NCBI GenBank assembly: GCA_039105265.1
Contig: JAPFFF010000013.1
Span: forward strand, 1,302,001-1,366,000
Direction of reading: 5' to 3'
Origin: Tritrichomonas musculus
Taxonomy: Eukaryota; Parabasalia; Tritrichomonadida; Tritrichomonadidae
DNA length: 64,000 nt
Shown: positions 50,900 to 62,231 of the stretch, piece by piece
How the letters are laid out: each line of letters opens with the position of its first letter
How positions within the stretch are numbered: the first letter of the stretch is position 1
Made by a program: the position numbers and the translations under genes
Notes under the pieces: generated by a model
Told to the model about the DNA's origin: nothing
What the model saw: the letters and a program-made list of their open reading frames with translations, nothing else
Database searches by the model: none

Positions 50900-51101
50900 T
50901 TAATCATTTATAATGAATTAGTAGTATAGTATAGGCTGTGAGTTTCTCAATCTTTAATCTTTTCGATAGCCAAATCATGAGTTGGACAAAGACAAGATAA
51001 GTAGTATTGAACGATTCCAATCATATATTACTCTTTTATTGAATTGATTATATCAAATTATAAACAAAATCAATTATGCTGAGTATGTTATATCATAATG
51101 T

Positions 51102-51539
51102 TTACTCATTTCCATCTGAAGTATAGAACGCTGTCAAGAAATCATCTTTATCATCTTGATAATCTTGACAATCTCCAGAACTAAAGTTCGTGTTGAAGAA
51201 CAAAAGTGAGTCAAATATTTGCTCATCTTCATTTTTCTTATTATCAATTACATTATTTTGTGATGAAGATGAATCTAAATTTTGATCTTGCTTTTGATCT
51301 TGATTATTATCATCACAATCATTATTTTCATCATTGTAATTGATCGATCTTCCATTCATTTCGAGTCTCTTCATGAAATCAAGTCTAGATTCTTCTTTTG
51401 GGAAAAATCGTCTCTTTCGTTTTGAATATTTGTATAAAAGCTTTCCTTTCGCATTTAGAGGGAATGCATCACCATATGGAATATGAGAATCATTAACAAT
51501 GCGTATCATTCCCCAACTTCTTCTGGAGAAATCGAACAT
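51102..51539 (-). CDS. Hypothetical protein, right copy in the palindrome
   Basis: This copy is identical at the protein level to the gene at 47504-47941 and mirrors it exactly: the same basic N-terminal half with KRKRR, the same acidic Asn/Asp-rich half and the same initiator-like TCATT (51547-51551) before the ATG. The two genes point toward each other across the satellite. Both frames are intact, so either both copies are used or the duplication is too young to have decayed. If the palindrome were an assembly artefact there would be a single gene. Its function is unknown; see the left copy for the sequence description. Confidence 0.6.
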   Translation of the reverse strand: MFDFSRRSWGMIRIVNDSHIPYGDAFPLNAKGKLLYKYSKRKRRFFPKEESRLDFMKRLEMNGRSINYNDENNDCDDNNQDQKQDQNLDSSSSQNNVIDNKKNEDEQIFDSLLFFNTNFSSGDCQDYQDDKDDFLTAFYTSDGNE

Positions 51540-51748
51540 AATAAAAAATGAAATGTTATGGTCAATCATTGAATGGTTTATATTCAGAAATAATATTTTA
51601 TCTCAAAATATTCAATAAGCTTATTCAAATGTTATTTATCTGAGATAAATAAATTTTTCAAAAAGTTGTAACGATCATAAACCATTCATTAATAAAGTTA
51701 ACTTTTTCTCACAAATTCTATTGTCTTATTGATGAAGCTTCTTATATA

Positions 51749-52138
51749 GCAGAAATCAAGTGATGTGGAAAATATTGAATTAAAAACAAAAATTTTATAA
51801 CTTTTTCATTAAAAAGCATAGAAATATTTTGTATTTAAATAGCGGTTTTTTTCACTTCATGCGATTTCTCACAAAAAGTGGGTTTAAAAGAAAAACGATC
51901 ACCTAAATTACCAAAAAAATGGCTTTAATTTCCGTAATTTTGGGAAGCCACCTCTCTTTTAAATTACTTCTTTGAGTGAACTAGGATGCATACTTGGTGT
52001 TTGAGGCGTAAAACTATCTCCAATGCAAGCAAACTAAGAAATTCCAAGTAGCATTTTGTTGATTACGTTTTAAAATTTTATTTTACCTTAAGGTGAATAT
52101 TATCTTTCAAAAAAAGTTTCACATCATGTGATTTCTGC
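51749..52138. mobile_element. MITE-like element, 390 bases (right arm copy)
   Basis: Mirror image of 46905-47294, with the same 19-base inverted ends and TATA flanks; it was present before the arms were duplicated. Confidence 0.5.
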
Positions 52139-53107
52139 TATAAATCTGTGATAAGATCATCAAATTGGTGGCATCATCAACATAAATATGCATCTTAGCA
52201 TTTATACAATTAATATTGCTCATTAAAACAAAATAAAAAATCTAATTAGATTAAATAATCTTTTTAATCACTAAAGTAAAATCATAATTAAATTCGTTCT
52301 AATTGATTAGATTCATTAATATAATTCATCTTTTCTATCAAAGCAATCCATTTTCTTAAACTATAGAACATTGCTTGATTACTTATTTCAAAATATCATA
52401 AAATCAAAGTTCAAAGAAAACTAATAGAATATATAAATTCTACATTCATTTACAAATATTTTGATATCCATTATGTCTATCAAAAATTCTTCCTTTGACC
52501 TGAAATTCATCGGATCAACTTTTCTCTTTCCAATTTTCATTTCTTCAAATAATCAGAATCTCGAACATTTCTTCATATATTTATATTCATCTCTCGATCA
52601 CTAAACAATCGGTTATAATTCACATGAAATGAATGATACAATAAAGAGAATTATTTTAATCTCGTATTTTAATCAACACATTTCATAATCATCAAATCAA
52701 ACATATATATAAATGTATTGATATTAATGTGAAAATCGATCTCATTGGTCCAAAAAAATAAAAAAAAATAACTCAACTTTAACTGCAATATTAGAAACTA
52801 ATTTCAATTTTATTGTATTTTTAATCTCTCTTATTATTTTAATTAAGCTGTGTCTTTTATTAGCAATTTTCAAAGTATTGTTGAATATCTTAATATAAAT
52901 TCTCGATTTAAATATTACCGATTTTTTCATTATAAGACTTCTTTAATTCATATGATGAAAAATCATTGTATTTTTATGCAATTTACTCATAAATTTCAAA
53001 ATGAATTTCCTGAAAGTAAGTTTTGTAAATATATTTTTCCAAAAGAACAAAATATAGATATTTTATGAACTTCTTTTATTTGAATTCAAAAGATAATTAG
53101 TTTTTTT

Positions 53108-54241
53108 TTATGAAGAAGGATTTTTAACAAAACCTTCGAATAAGATTGAATTAGTAGTTTTATTTCTGAGTAAGTAAACGAATGGGTGATCTGCAAAAAC
53201 TTCTGCAATTGGATCAGGTGGTCTTGCACACATCATTCTCATCATCATTCCAGTTGCTGCTGCTGCTTCCGTTCCATTCTCATCAAGAATGATCTTTGCT
53301 TTTTGAATGATTGAGGTAATGTAGTAAGATACCTTTGGATCTGCACATTCTGCACAATCTGTAAATGCTTTATTAAGACCAAGTGACTTAAATATTCCAT
53401 TCAATTGAATTTTTGATTCAAAAGTAAATTTGGGTAAAATAATGTTGACTTTTCTCTTTTGTAATTTAGTCAAATAGTTGTTATTTAACTGGTCGTATGT
53501 TATTTTTGTTAATTCATCATATCCTGAAGCTGAATTATCTTTTGGCAAAACAACAACGAAATCATATTGATTATGCAAGTATGGAATTGATAAAACTTTG
53601 AATTTGTCGTCTTCTGCATAAGGAAGATCACGTTTAAATGATCTAAGCATACATGCATGAATTTTGGTTCCATCTGCAAGAGTAAAGTTTTTATTTTCTG
53701 GTGAATTTGAAGATGGGTCAATATCAAATTTCTTTTCCCATTCTGCCTTGAAATATATCGCATTAAGTAATACAATAGCTGAATCAGGTCCAACATCAGA
53801 TGGTTCAACCAATTTATTAATCATTCCTTTTGTAGTTCGGTTGACTTCTTCATTAATCTTATCACAAGCTGGTTGTGGAAATTGAACTTTTTCAATTGGT
53901 ACGCCTAATATTTTTTCGTTGGGTGCAAATGTTTCAGGACTAAAATCAAAGATCTGATTGGCCCAAATTCGATTTGAACTTGATACTTTATCTGTGTTTT
54001 CCTTATTGATAAGATCACGAAGTTGTTGTAAGACGGTTTCTACTTGTGATTGGTTAACATCTATTTGGAGAGACTTCAAAATTTCTGCTCGGGTTTCGTT
54101 CTTGAAGAGAGGTGTTGACATGGCGACACAAACAAAAGCAGAGTAAGGAGAAAAAACAGTGTTTTCTGTTCTGTCCTCTGTGTTTGTACGCTGTAAAGTC
54201 TCTAAGCTAAATTTATTCAGAGATTCGACTAACTGGGTCAT
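53108..54241 (-). CDS. Serpin (serine protease inhibitor family)
   Basis: The 377-residue protein is a complete serpin. Conserved stretches include NTVFSPYSAFVCVAM, SSNRIWANQIF, VEPSDVGPDSAIVLLNAIYF, FEGFVKNPS and ADHPFVYLLRNKTTNSILFE. The reactive loop hinge ENGTEAAAATG (Glu321 as P17, then the small-residue run) is of the inhibitory type, and the loop continues MMMRMMCARPP. Counting 17 residues from the hinge gives Met337 as P1 and Cys338 as P1'. P1 Met is found in inhibitors of elastase-like enzymes; cysteine proteases are also possible targets, and a calpain-like protease is encoded in this window. There is no signal peptide, so it should act in the cytosol. TCATT at 54258-54262 supports the start. 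Confidence 0.93.
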   Translation of the reverse strand: MTQLVESLNKFSLETLQRTNTEDRTENTVFSPYSAFVCVAMSTPLFKNETRAEILKSLQIDVNQSQVETVLQQLRDLINKENTDKVSSSNRIWANQIFDFSPETFAPNEKILGVPIEKVQFPQPACDKINEEVNRTTKGMINKLVEPSDVGPDSAIVLLNAIYFKAEWEKKFDIDPSSNSPENKNFTLADGTKIHACMLRSFKRDLPYAEDDKFKVLSIPYLHNQYDFVVVLPKDNSASGYDELTKITYDQLNNNYLTKLQKRKVNIILPKFTFESKIQLNGIFKSLGLNKAFTDCAECADPKVSYYITSIIQKAKIILDENGTEAAAATGMMMRMMCARPPDPIAEVFADHPFVYLLRNKTTNSILFEGFVKNPSS

Positions 54242-54257
54242 ATTCTTTTGATAAAAA

Positions 54258-54262
54258 AATGA
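54258..54262 (-). promoter_or_regulatory. Initiator-like TCATT for the serpin gene
   Basis: TCATT on the minus strand, 16 bases before the ATG, fits TCAYW. Confidence 0.45.
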
Positions 54263-56211
54263 AGTAAAAAAAAAGAAATAAAAGAATATTCAAAATTTTG
54301 AGAGAAGGTTGATATTTTTTGAGAGGGTGTTTAAATTCAAAAGTGTTGTTTTTTAAAAAGATTTAAAATATAAGTTTATTTTGAGGTTCTTTGAATAAAT
54401 TTTAAATTAAATAAAAATTATATTTTAGTAAATATATTTTGAATATATTTTATTCATTGATTTAAATAACAAGCATCATTTTTTTTTTCTTATATTAAGG
54501 GACTGGTTTCAAAATTGAATAAAAAGATTCAATGAGTTCTTTCAAAAAAATTTTATTGAAAAAAGACTTTTGAGCTAAAAATAAAACAATTTATTGCTTT
54601 ATATTAATAAATATTGCATTAATCGCAGATATATATGAATTAGTTTCATATTTTTTTTGAAAAAAGTGAAATTCATATATAATAATATTTTTTTTTATTT
54701 TTCAAATATTTTGATAAATATAGAATCAGGTATAAATATACTAATAAATCGCATATTTATTTTTGCATAAAATTTTGTTTTTTTTTATCAAATTCAAAAA
54801 AGTATCAAAAGAAATCATTATTTTAATTAAAAATTAGGTTTATTTAATTGTAATAATTAAATATATTTTATTATTATTATTATTATTCACTTATATTATT
54901 TTTTTAATAAAAAAACAGATATTTGAAAAATTATCCATAAAATTTTTTTTTAATATCGTTGATCGTTTAGGCCAAATATCATTGATATTGACCTTAACTT
55001 TTTCCAAAAAGCTATCTTTCAAAGTTTTATTCTATGAGTTATTTCAAAATTGAAAACTTTACAAAAATATTGGAAACTAGTCCCTTAAATTTTTTTTTAA
55101 TGAATAAAGCAAATATAGGAACTCCATAGAAATTATTAATGCAAATTTGTTTTTTTATCTTTTCTCAGGGTTTTTTTATTTATTTATTTATTTATTTATA
55201 AAATCTGTATATAGTCCTATTCAAAAGTGGTTTAGATGTTCATAAGTGGTTTTGGTGTCAGAAAAGTGAGTTGACATTTGAATTATATGGATGTAAAATG
55301 GCACTCTCTCAATTTTATTGAAAATTGTGAAGAAAGTTTTTTTAATATCCCGAAACTCCTCGAAAGTGTCAGGAAATAAAAAATCTCGTTTAAAATTTAC
55401 TGGTATAAAATGGAATGCTCTCAATTTTCTACTTTTTGAGAATATTCGGTTTTTTTACTTTTTTACTTTATAAGTTGTCAAAAAATAAGAAATGCATTAA
55501 AAAATAGGAGGTGTAAAATAGCATGGTCAAATTAGAATTTTTCAATGTATTCAACTATTTATAAATTCAAAAAGTTTATAATCTTGTCATTAAGAGGATG
55601 CTATACTATGTATAAATTCATTAATTCGAATTTATTTCTATTTCTACAGCGAAGAATTCAAATTAAACATAAAGATTAACTTTTTTTCATTATTTAACGA
55701 CATTTTATCAATTTCTTAATATTTAATCTAATTTTGAATATATGTGTCTATTTAATCTATCATTTTTCTCATTGTTTATATGGGAAGTGTTTTTGATTAT
55801 TTCAAACAAAGCTTCAGAAATTTAAAAAGAGCACTCTCGACTCCTGATAGATAATTTTCAAAAATAAGATATTATTTATATATAAAATGATTTATAGATT
55901 ATTTTTAATTAAATATTTTTATTCATACGAAAAAAATATCTATCGTTGGACTACCTATATCAAAAATATTTAACAGCTTTAGAAAATCTCTCTCAATTTT
56001 TCAGCTCATTTTTCTCAAGATTAGAAAGAAGAATTCGTGCTAAATTGGGTAATTAAAATGTTTATATTATCAAGATCATATAGGTATAAAATAATAACCA
56101 AAATTCAGGTAAATAAATTTTTTTTCTACTTTTTTATCATCTCAAAAACATTTTCTAAAAAAAAAAAAAAAAAAAATAGATTAATTAAATTACGATACAA
56201 TTTTTTTTTAA
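54263..56211. other. AT-rich intergenic stretch
   Basis: Nearly 2 kb without a supportable gene. It holds an ATT microsatellite (about 54868-54887), a TTTA microsatellite (about 55168-55198), and an A-run at about 56158-56176. Confidence 0.5.
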
Positions 56212-59200
56212 TCACAACAATCCAAATTCGCAGTGCTGCATTGAATATAATAATTTATCATTCATCTGATTTTCATTTTGATATTCAGGCACATTAAGAA
56301 TATTATAGCAAGTATGGGCAACACACAAATGATCACCGTCACCGCCAGGTGCAATTCTTATCGGCTTCCCCTTATTTTTATATTCAACAAAACCGTTAAT
56401 TGGCACTTTTGAAGAACCAGTAATAAAATAGACCAATCTTGACAAATCATCGTTATTCCATTTAGAAATCACGTTGAAAAACATTTTCACGATATGATGA
56501 TCTTCATAATAAGGGCTTTCATAGACGATGTTCATTTTCAGATCATCGATATCAATTGTCTGAATTCCGCAAATTAGAAGGTCCAACTCAATTGCTGAAA
56601 ACAACCGAATTTCCTCATGAGGAATCAGTGAATTAAAGCCCTCCACGAAAGCCTTAATTTGTTTTTCAATTGATTTTTCCAAAAAATATTCAGAATACAA
56701 TGTGATGTATTCAAATTTATTTTCATTTGTCACTTTTATCATATCACCATCATTTTTCAAAGGAACCGTTTGTGAACCGTTATCCGTCTCAATTTCTATT
56801 GAAAAATATAATTCATACGGCTCAACGTCATTGTCAAGAATGTCCTGGAATGACTTGTATATTTCGTTGTCGTATTCTTCAACATCTCTCAATTTTATTG
56901 ACTGGTGAAGAATTTGACGACACAAGGAGACCATCAAGTGGGCATTAATATGCTGGTCATGCATTATTGTTAGTGCCACCATTTTGCCAGCAAAATGAAA
57001 ATATTCAAGCGCTTTTGCTTCTTCTTCTCCTCCTTTGTTTAGCTTCGGATTCAACGAGTAATTCTTCGCTTCAGTCAGAATGAAAAGTTTGTTTTTTGGA
57101 TCAAAAATTTCTGTGGTTATTAAGGTGAAAAACTCATTTGTTAAACCGCCGTAATCAAGGCCATTTTCGCCAATAAACGAGATACGTAAATCATTCAAGA
57201 GTTCTTCGTCTAATTTGCTCAATTTGTTGAATGTGCTTGTTAACACATTCATCCGATCAACAGTGAATGAAGTTGTCTTTTCAAGATTGATTGATTTACT
57301 CATTTTTTGTTTGAAGTATTCCAAACGAGTCTGAAAATTAACCAGTTGAGGGAATTCAAATAAAAACTTCAATTTTCCAAGTTTACTAACGTCACTTGAA
57401 ATGATGTCATTAATGATTTTAATGTGCTGATCATAAAACGACCAAAATTTAGGATTTTTTTCAGCAATTTCATGAGTTGATTCATTAACAACAAAATCAG
57501 ATTTTACGAGATTTATTTCATTTGAAGAGACTGAAAAAATAGAGTCTTTTTTGCTTGATATTGAATTCATATCAATTTGATTCTGGGAAGCGAAGAAATT
57601 AAACAGACCACAAAAAATGTCAATCAAATCATCTTCTTTAGTTTCACTTGTCAAATAAATAATTTTAATTTGATTGAAGAATTTCAACAATTCCATTTTT
57701 TTTGATTTAAACAATGATTGATTAATTTCAAGGACACGTTTAATGAACCAAGTGTGATAGTTCTCAATAACCAAAGAGTATTCAAAGACATTGTCTATTG
57801 ATGTCATCACATCAGTTAATTGCTTTTCTTCGAATTTATTAACTAATTTCAAAGCTTGTGAAACAAGCTTTTCATCATTTTTATAGATGATTATTGAAAT
57901 AAGAAACGTGATTGACTCTGGAAGCTTGACATCAATAACATTCAATAATTTAGTAAAATAAAGAAGGAACTCATTATCTTCTCTATATTTAGGTGATAAT
58001 GAAAGAGTAATCAAATCATTCAAACAATTTTCAATGAAATATTTCTTGAATAACTTTTTCTTTGAAATTAAAACGAATGCATGAACTAGTCCTTTAATTA
58101 CATTGGTTGATAAAAGGTCATTTTTATGTTCTTCAATCTTTTCTTCAATTAATTTAATGAACATTTGAAGACATGTTTCCTTTTGTGTGATAAGATTAAT
58201 TGTTGAATTCACGTCTTCATCACCAAGATTTTGATTTTCAATGGTGTGAATCACTTCTTTAATTATTTTTTTAAACAACTCTTTATTACAATATTCATTC
58301 TTAAAATAAAGGTCAAGATTAATTTCTTTATTTTGAATGTCTTCATTTTCATTGTTATCAATTGACTCTTGATTTATTTTATTCATCTTTTTAATGGTGC
58401 TTAATAATATGTTGTTGTGCTTTGGTAACAAAGGGAATTGAATGTCATTAATAAACCAGTTGAAAATCCAACTTGGCTGAGTTGACAAGTAACGAATTAT
58501 CTTCACATTGTTAGCATAATCAACTTTCGGTATTGGTTTCAATTTGCCAACATTAGGAACTTGTTTTTGTATATTTTTATAATGTAATAAAAAATTTTTA
58601 ATGTCAGAATTTTGTTGAAATTGAACTTCACGTTTGAACCAATAATTCGAAAGCCAGAAAGATTCAACAGAAAAAGCATTTCTAATAAATTCCGAAGTTT
58701 CATCAGTTAAGTCAGGACTATCCAATTCAAAATTAAAATAACCGATTTTTATAGGAAAAATGGTGACAAAATTGTCAAATTCAATATGAAAAGGATTTTT
58801 AATTCGATGAATCGAATCAACAAAGATCATTTCTGTTTTAGAAAGCTTATATAACATTTCGTAGAAATCATCCAAGATGATAAAAATATTAATTTTATAA
58901 ATAATAAGCAAATTCCCATTAATTTCTCTTTCAAGAAGGTTATTTAGAATCTCTAACAAATTGTATTTAATAAACAAAGAAAGAATGATTTTTCCAACTT
59001 TTTTAGTTTTCAAAATTGACTCAAAAACAAAAACAATTGAAGTGATTTGAGCCACAGAGAATGAATAAATTTTCTCAATTAACCAAGGCATGAAAGCTTC
59101 CATTATTTGAATTGCACATAACGATAGACTCAGAAATTGCAGGGCTAAAAGACAAGCTTTCAATTTATTTGATGATTCATAATTCAAAGAATGATAACCG

Positions 59201-62121
59201 TTTTTATAGTCATTATAAATCAAGAAGAAATCAAAAGATTGCAGACAAACTTCAAACAATTTTATTGGATCATCCGCAAACAAGAAAGGAAAAACAGAAG
59301 CCAAATTTAACAGACAATAATAAGCTTGATAATAATCAGGTGTTCCTGAAATCAAATTATACAAATAATTAACTAAAGAAATGCCTTTTTCTGACTGTGG
59401 CAAGTAGATATTATTATCATTAATTTTTCTAACAAATGTTTTAGACTTAACATTATAAGTGAAGCATTGTCTGAGTGCTAGGATAAACAAATTTCCATAT
59501 TCTTTATATTCTTTAGAAAACATTTTTAAGAAAAATGATCGTTCAACCGATTTTTCTTTTGTAACTTTTTCAAAGAGAACTATAATGTAATTAATTGCAA
59601 TTGATTCTTCTTTCATCAGTTCATTAAACAATATATCAAATAAATAATCTTTTTGTTCTGGATGTGGATCACCTAAAATTAAAGATAAAATTTCATCAAA
59701 GTCAAATCGAACATTTTCAAAATTCTCAAATAAAACGCTTTTTATATGATAAGGAATTTTCTTATCAATGCATAATTCAAGCGCTTTTTCAAGTCCATTA
59801 TCTGTCATGAATTGTCCCAGTAATAAAGCATCATCCCATTCTTTATTGTCAATACAATAACTTAATGCAATATATAAATTTGAAAAGTCAGTAATTTTTT
59901 TATTTATGTTTCCTTCAAATAAAAGAACAATTGCTTTTATTGTATTGATTGCAATTTCAGGTGATGCTGAATGTTCAATATTATCTATAAAAAATGTCTC
60001 TATTTCTTTACGATTAAAAACTTGCAGATTAAAATTAACTTTAATTGTGTTAAAATTTTTAATTTTTGACATGTTTTTAATGATGTAATTTATGAATGAA
60101 GTTCCTTGATGAGAAAAAATAATTTTTGTTTGTTTTTGGTAATTATTATTAAAAGACAAAAGTGCCAATGCCTTAATTAAAGTAACTTTGCTAGCATTGT
60201 ATGAATCATTATTGAAAATATCAATCAAAATAGAAAATAAATGGTTCGTTACATTGAGTGGAAAAACTTTTGGGTCAAAATCAATCGATATTAATTTAAA
60301 TAGAATTCTGTCAATTGATATTATTTGTAAAATTGAATTGCAATTGGCCAATGAGTTACAAGCAGTGATAAATAAATGAAAGTTTTCATCATCTAAAAAA
60401 GTTAATATTTCATTATCATTCAAATTAAAAATAATTGATATGAATATAAGAATGTTTTCTGGGGTTAGGCCAACAACGAGTGGTTTTTCTTTTTTTCTAA
60501 CGTATATTAAAGCAGATGAAACCAAAGACAATGCTTTTTCACCCATATTTGTAATCATTTCAATATCTAGTGTATTTATATATCGACATAATAAATCAGT
60601 GTCAGTACTTGAAATTCCTTTCAATTCTTTTAATTGAATTTCGTCAAAATAAAATGAATTTTCAATCTCTGGCGAATTTGCATAGCAATACATTAACAAT
60701 GGGTGATCGTAATAAATTCTGAAGATTTTTGGCATTAAAGTAAAATTGAATAATTTCATAAAAGAAGGAAGAGGAACCACTTTGTAATCAATAACTTTTT
60801 GAAACAAAAATTCATTATACTCATAGAATTCATTTAAATCATCAATATCAAGGCCATTTAATAAATTAATCAAAAAAGAATTGGCACTATTTGTTGTCGG
60901 ATAATTATTAAAAATCATTTCAATGAAAATTTTGAATACATCTTCTCTCATAAAGTAAAATCTAAATAAACTATTGAATTTTCCCATCAAAATTTCTGGA
61001 CATTCGTTTTTTGATGCAATTGACAAAATGTGAATCCAAAATTCACTTGTCCCGATAATTTCAATGTTATGTTGTGCATCAAAAACTTTTTGATAAGATG
61101 AAAAATCGTCAAATTTCAAAATATTTTCAATTAAAATTTCACGCTGAACTGATTTAAAATTAGGCAGAAATTTTAAGGCAGATGAAGGATTGGGAAAACT
61201 ATTAATGTGCTCTGCCAATGTCCTTGGTAAAACAATATTATGCTTGCCTATGTAATCGCAAACAGAATCTGTCATGTTCAATGGTGAAAGAAGTGAAATC
61301 AAAGCACTTACGTTATCAAAAACAACATTATATTCTACAATTTTGTCAAGAACAACGTTTAAAAATGGTCGAATTATGTATGCTGGATTTGTTACTAGTG
61401 AACTGATGGTTGGAAGAAATTTAATGAATTCTTGGTCGGTCATGTTTTGAATTATTATCGCCAAATTTTCAACTGGCAATTTTAATAATAATTCATCGTC
61501 TGAAAAAATTGACTGTGGTAAGGATGACGTTAATCCTTTATTTGTAACTTTTATAATGCATCTGATGTAATTTTTCTCTGAAATATTGTCATTCAAGAAA
61601 ATGTATGGATTAAATATATCTATTATTCGGGTGTTGATCTTCGATAATAAGAAAATATTAATAAAAAAAATGTCTTTGAATTGAATGGGTATTTCTTTGT
61701 TGAAAATAATTAATGGCTCATCATTTGATTTTTTTAGATATTTTATAATTTGATCAAGTGAGTCTGTAATAAATAATGATATATCATCATTGGCTGGTAT
61801 TCTGTCTTTTATGCCATCATCAGTCAAAAAAATTGATGTAAAAACAATACGATTTGAATTTAATCTTGATTTTTTAATAATATCGGGTAATATGTCAGGA
61901 AAAGCATCGGCTAAAATAGATATACTTTTAAAAATTAACGAAAAAAGTTCATTCACTATTGTACAATCTGTTGTTTTATCGAGATTTGATAACGATTCTT
62001 TTAATATGGTATTAACTTCTTTTTGTGGCGGCTTGTCTAGTAGATCTAGCATTGATTGGCGAATTGTTTCGAGAGATAATAAATTTTCTGCGCCAAAAGA
62101 AGAAGAAAAAGATTTGTTCAT
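56212..62121 (-). CDS. HECT-type E3 ubiquitin ligase, large
   Basis: The 1969-residue protein ends in a complete HECT domain (about the last 340 residues). The N-lobe start DELLNDLRISFIGENGLDYG and GGLTNEFFTLIT are typical, and the C-lobe has LVYFITGSSKVP, then HLCVAHTCYNILNVPEY with the catalytic Cys1938 that accepts ubiquitin from E2. The C-terminal tail is about 30 residues, as usual. The long N-terminal part lacks obvious small domains and is a leucine/isoleucine-rich helical array, probably ARM/HEAT-like, for substrate binding, as in other large HECT enzymes. The frame is intact over 5.9 kb. The stop TGA is followed by TTAAAAAAAA. Together with the UIM-UBX protein it is part of the ubiquitin system represented in this window. 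Confidence 0.93.
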   Translation of the reverse strand: MNKSFSSSFGAENLLSLETIRQSMLDLLDKPPQKEVNTILKESLSNLDKTTDCTIVNELFSLIFKSISILADAFPDILPDIIKKSRLNSNRIVFTSIFLTDDGIKDRIPANDDISLFITDSLDQIIKYLKKSNDEPLIIFNKEIPIQFKDIFFINIFLLSKINTRIIDIFNPYIFLNDNISEKNYIRCIIKVTNKGLTSSLPQSIFSDDELLLKLPVENLAIIIQNMTDQEFIKFLPTISSLVTNPAYIIRPFLNVVLDKIVEYNVVFDNVSALISLLSPLNMTDSVCDYIGKHNIVLPRTLAEHINSFPNPSSALKFLPNFKSVQREILIENILKFDDFSSYQKVFDAQHNIEIIGTSEFWIHILSIASKNECPEILMGKFNSLFRFYFMREDVFKIFIEMIFNNYPTTNSANSFLINLLNGLDIDDLNEFYEYNEFLFQKVIDYKVVPLPSFMKLFNFTLMPKIFRIYYDHPLLMYCYANSPEIENSFYFDEIQLKELKGISSTDTDLLCRYINTLDIEMITNMGEKALSLVSSALIYVRKKEKPLVVGLTPENILIFISIIFNLNDNEILTFLDDENFHLFITACNSLANCNSILQIISIDRILFKLISIDFDPKVFPLNVTNHLFSILIDIFNNDSYNASKVTLIKALALLSFNNNYQKQTKIIFSHQGTSFINYIIKNMSKIKNFNTIKVNFNLQVFNRKEIETFFIDNIEHSASPEIAINTIKAIVLLFEGNINKKITDFSNLYIALSYCIDNKEWDDALLLGQFMTDNGLEKALELCIDKKIPYHIKSVLFENFENVRFDFDEILSLILGDPHPEQKDYLFDILFNELMKEESIAINYIIVLFEKVTKEKSVERSFFLKMFSKEYKEYGNLFILALRQCFTYNVKSKTFVRKINDNNIYLPQSEKGISLVNYLYNLISGTPDYYQAYYCLLNLASVFPFLFADDPIKLFEVCLQSFDFFLIYNDYKNGYHSLNYESSNKLKACLLALQFLSLSLCAIQIMEAFMPWLIEKIYSFSVAQITSIVFVFESILKTKKVGKIILSLFIKYNLLEILNNLLEREINGNLLIIYKINIFIILDDFYEMLYKLSKTEMIFVDSIHRIKNPFHIEFDNFVTIFPIKIGYFNFELDSPDLTDETSEFIRNAFSVESFWLSNYWFKREVQFQQNSDIKNFLLHYKNIQKQVPNVGKLKPIPKVDYANNVKIIRYLSTQPSWIFNWFINDIQFPLLPKHNNILLSTIKKMNKINQESIDNNENEDIQNKEINLDLYFKNEYCNKELFKKIIKEVIHTIENQNLGDEDVNSTINLITQKETCLQMFIKLIEEKIEEHKNDLLSTNVIKGLVHAFVLISKKKLFKKYFIENCLNDLITLSLSPKYREDNEFLLYFTKLLNVIDVKLPESITFLISIIIYKNDEKLVSQALKLVNKFEEKQLTDVMTSIDNVFEYSLVIENYHTWFIKRVLEINQSLFKSKKMELLKFFNQIKIIYLTSETKEDDLIDIFCGLFNFFASQNQIDMNSISSKKDSIFSVSSNEINLVKSDFVVNESTHEIAEKNPKFWSFYDQHIKIINDIISSDVSKLGKLKFLFEFPQLVNFQTRLEYFKQKMSKSINLEKTTSFTVDRMNVLTSTFNKLSKLDEELLNDLRISFIGENGLDYGGLTNEFFTLITTEIFDPKNKLFILTEAKNYSLNPKLNKGGEEEAKALEYFHFAGKMVALTIMHDQHINAHLMVSLCRQILHQSIKLRDVEEYDNEIYKSFQDILDNDVEPYELYFSIEIETDNGSQTVPLKNDGDMIKVTNENKFEYITLYSEYFLEKSIEKQIKAFVEGFNSLIPHEEIRLFSAIELDLLICGIQTIDIDDLKMNIVYESPYYEDHHIVKMFFNVISKWNNDDLSRLVYFITGSSKVPINGFVEYKNKGKPIRIAPGGDGDHLCVAHTCYNILNVPEYQNENQMNDKLLYSMQHCEFGLL

Positions 62122-62231
62122 ATAAATAAAATTTTATTATTATATATTTCAATAGTTTATTAAAATTTTCTTTTGAAAAAATTAAATAGAGAAAACGTAT
62201 ACATTAATTGAATTTTATTCAATCAGTTATT

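Larger units (their letters stand above)
50708..53031 (-). repeat. Right arm of a large inverted repeat
   Basis: Reverse complement of 46012-48335. The inner end overlaps the last satellite unit. The outer end stops about 77 bases before the end of the serpin gene. Confidence 0.9.

Noticed and set aside
46012-53031. Polinton/Maverick-type element with long terminal inverted repeats
   Set aside because: There is no polymerase, integrase, capsid or other hallmark gene; the centre is a satellite, so this is a palindromic duplication.
55221-55424. 67-codon minus-strand frame
   Set aside because: It contains repeated T-rich motifs (CTCTCAATTTT) and has no domain or start context.
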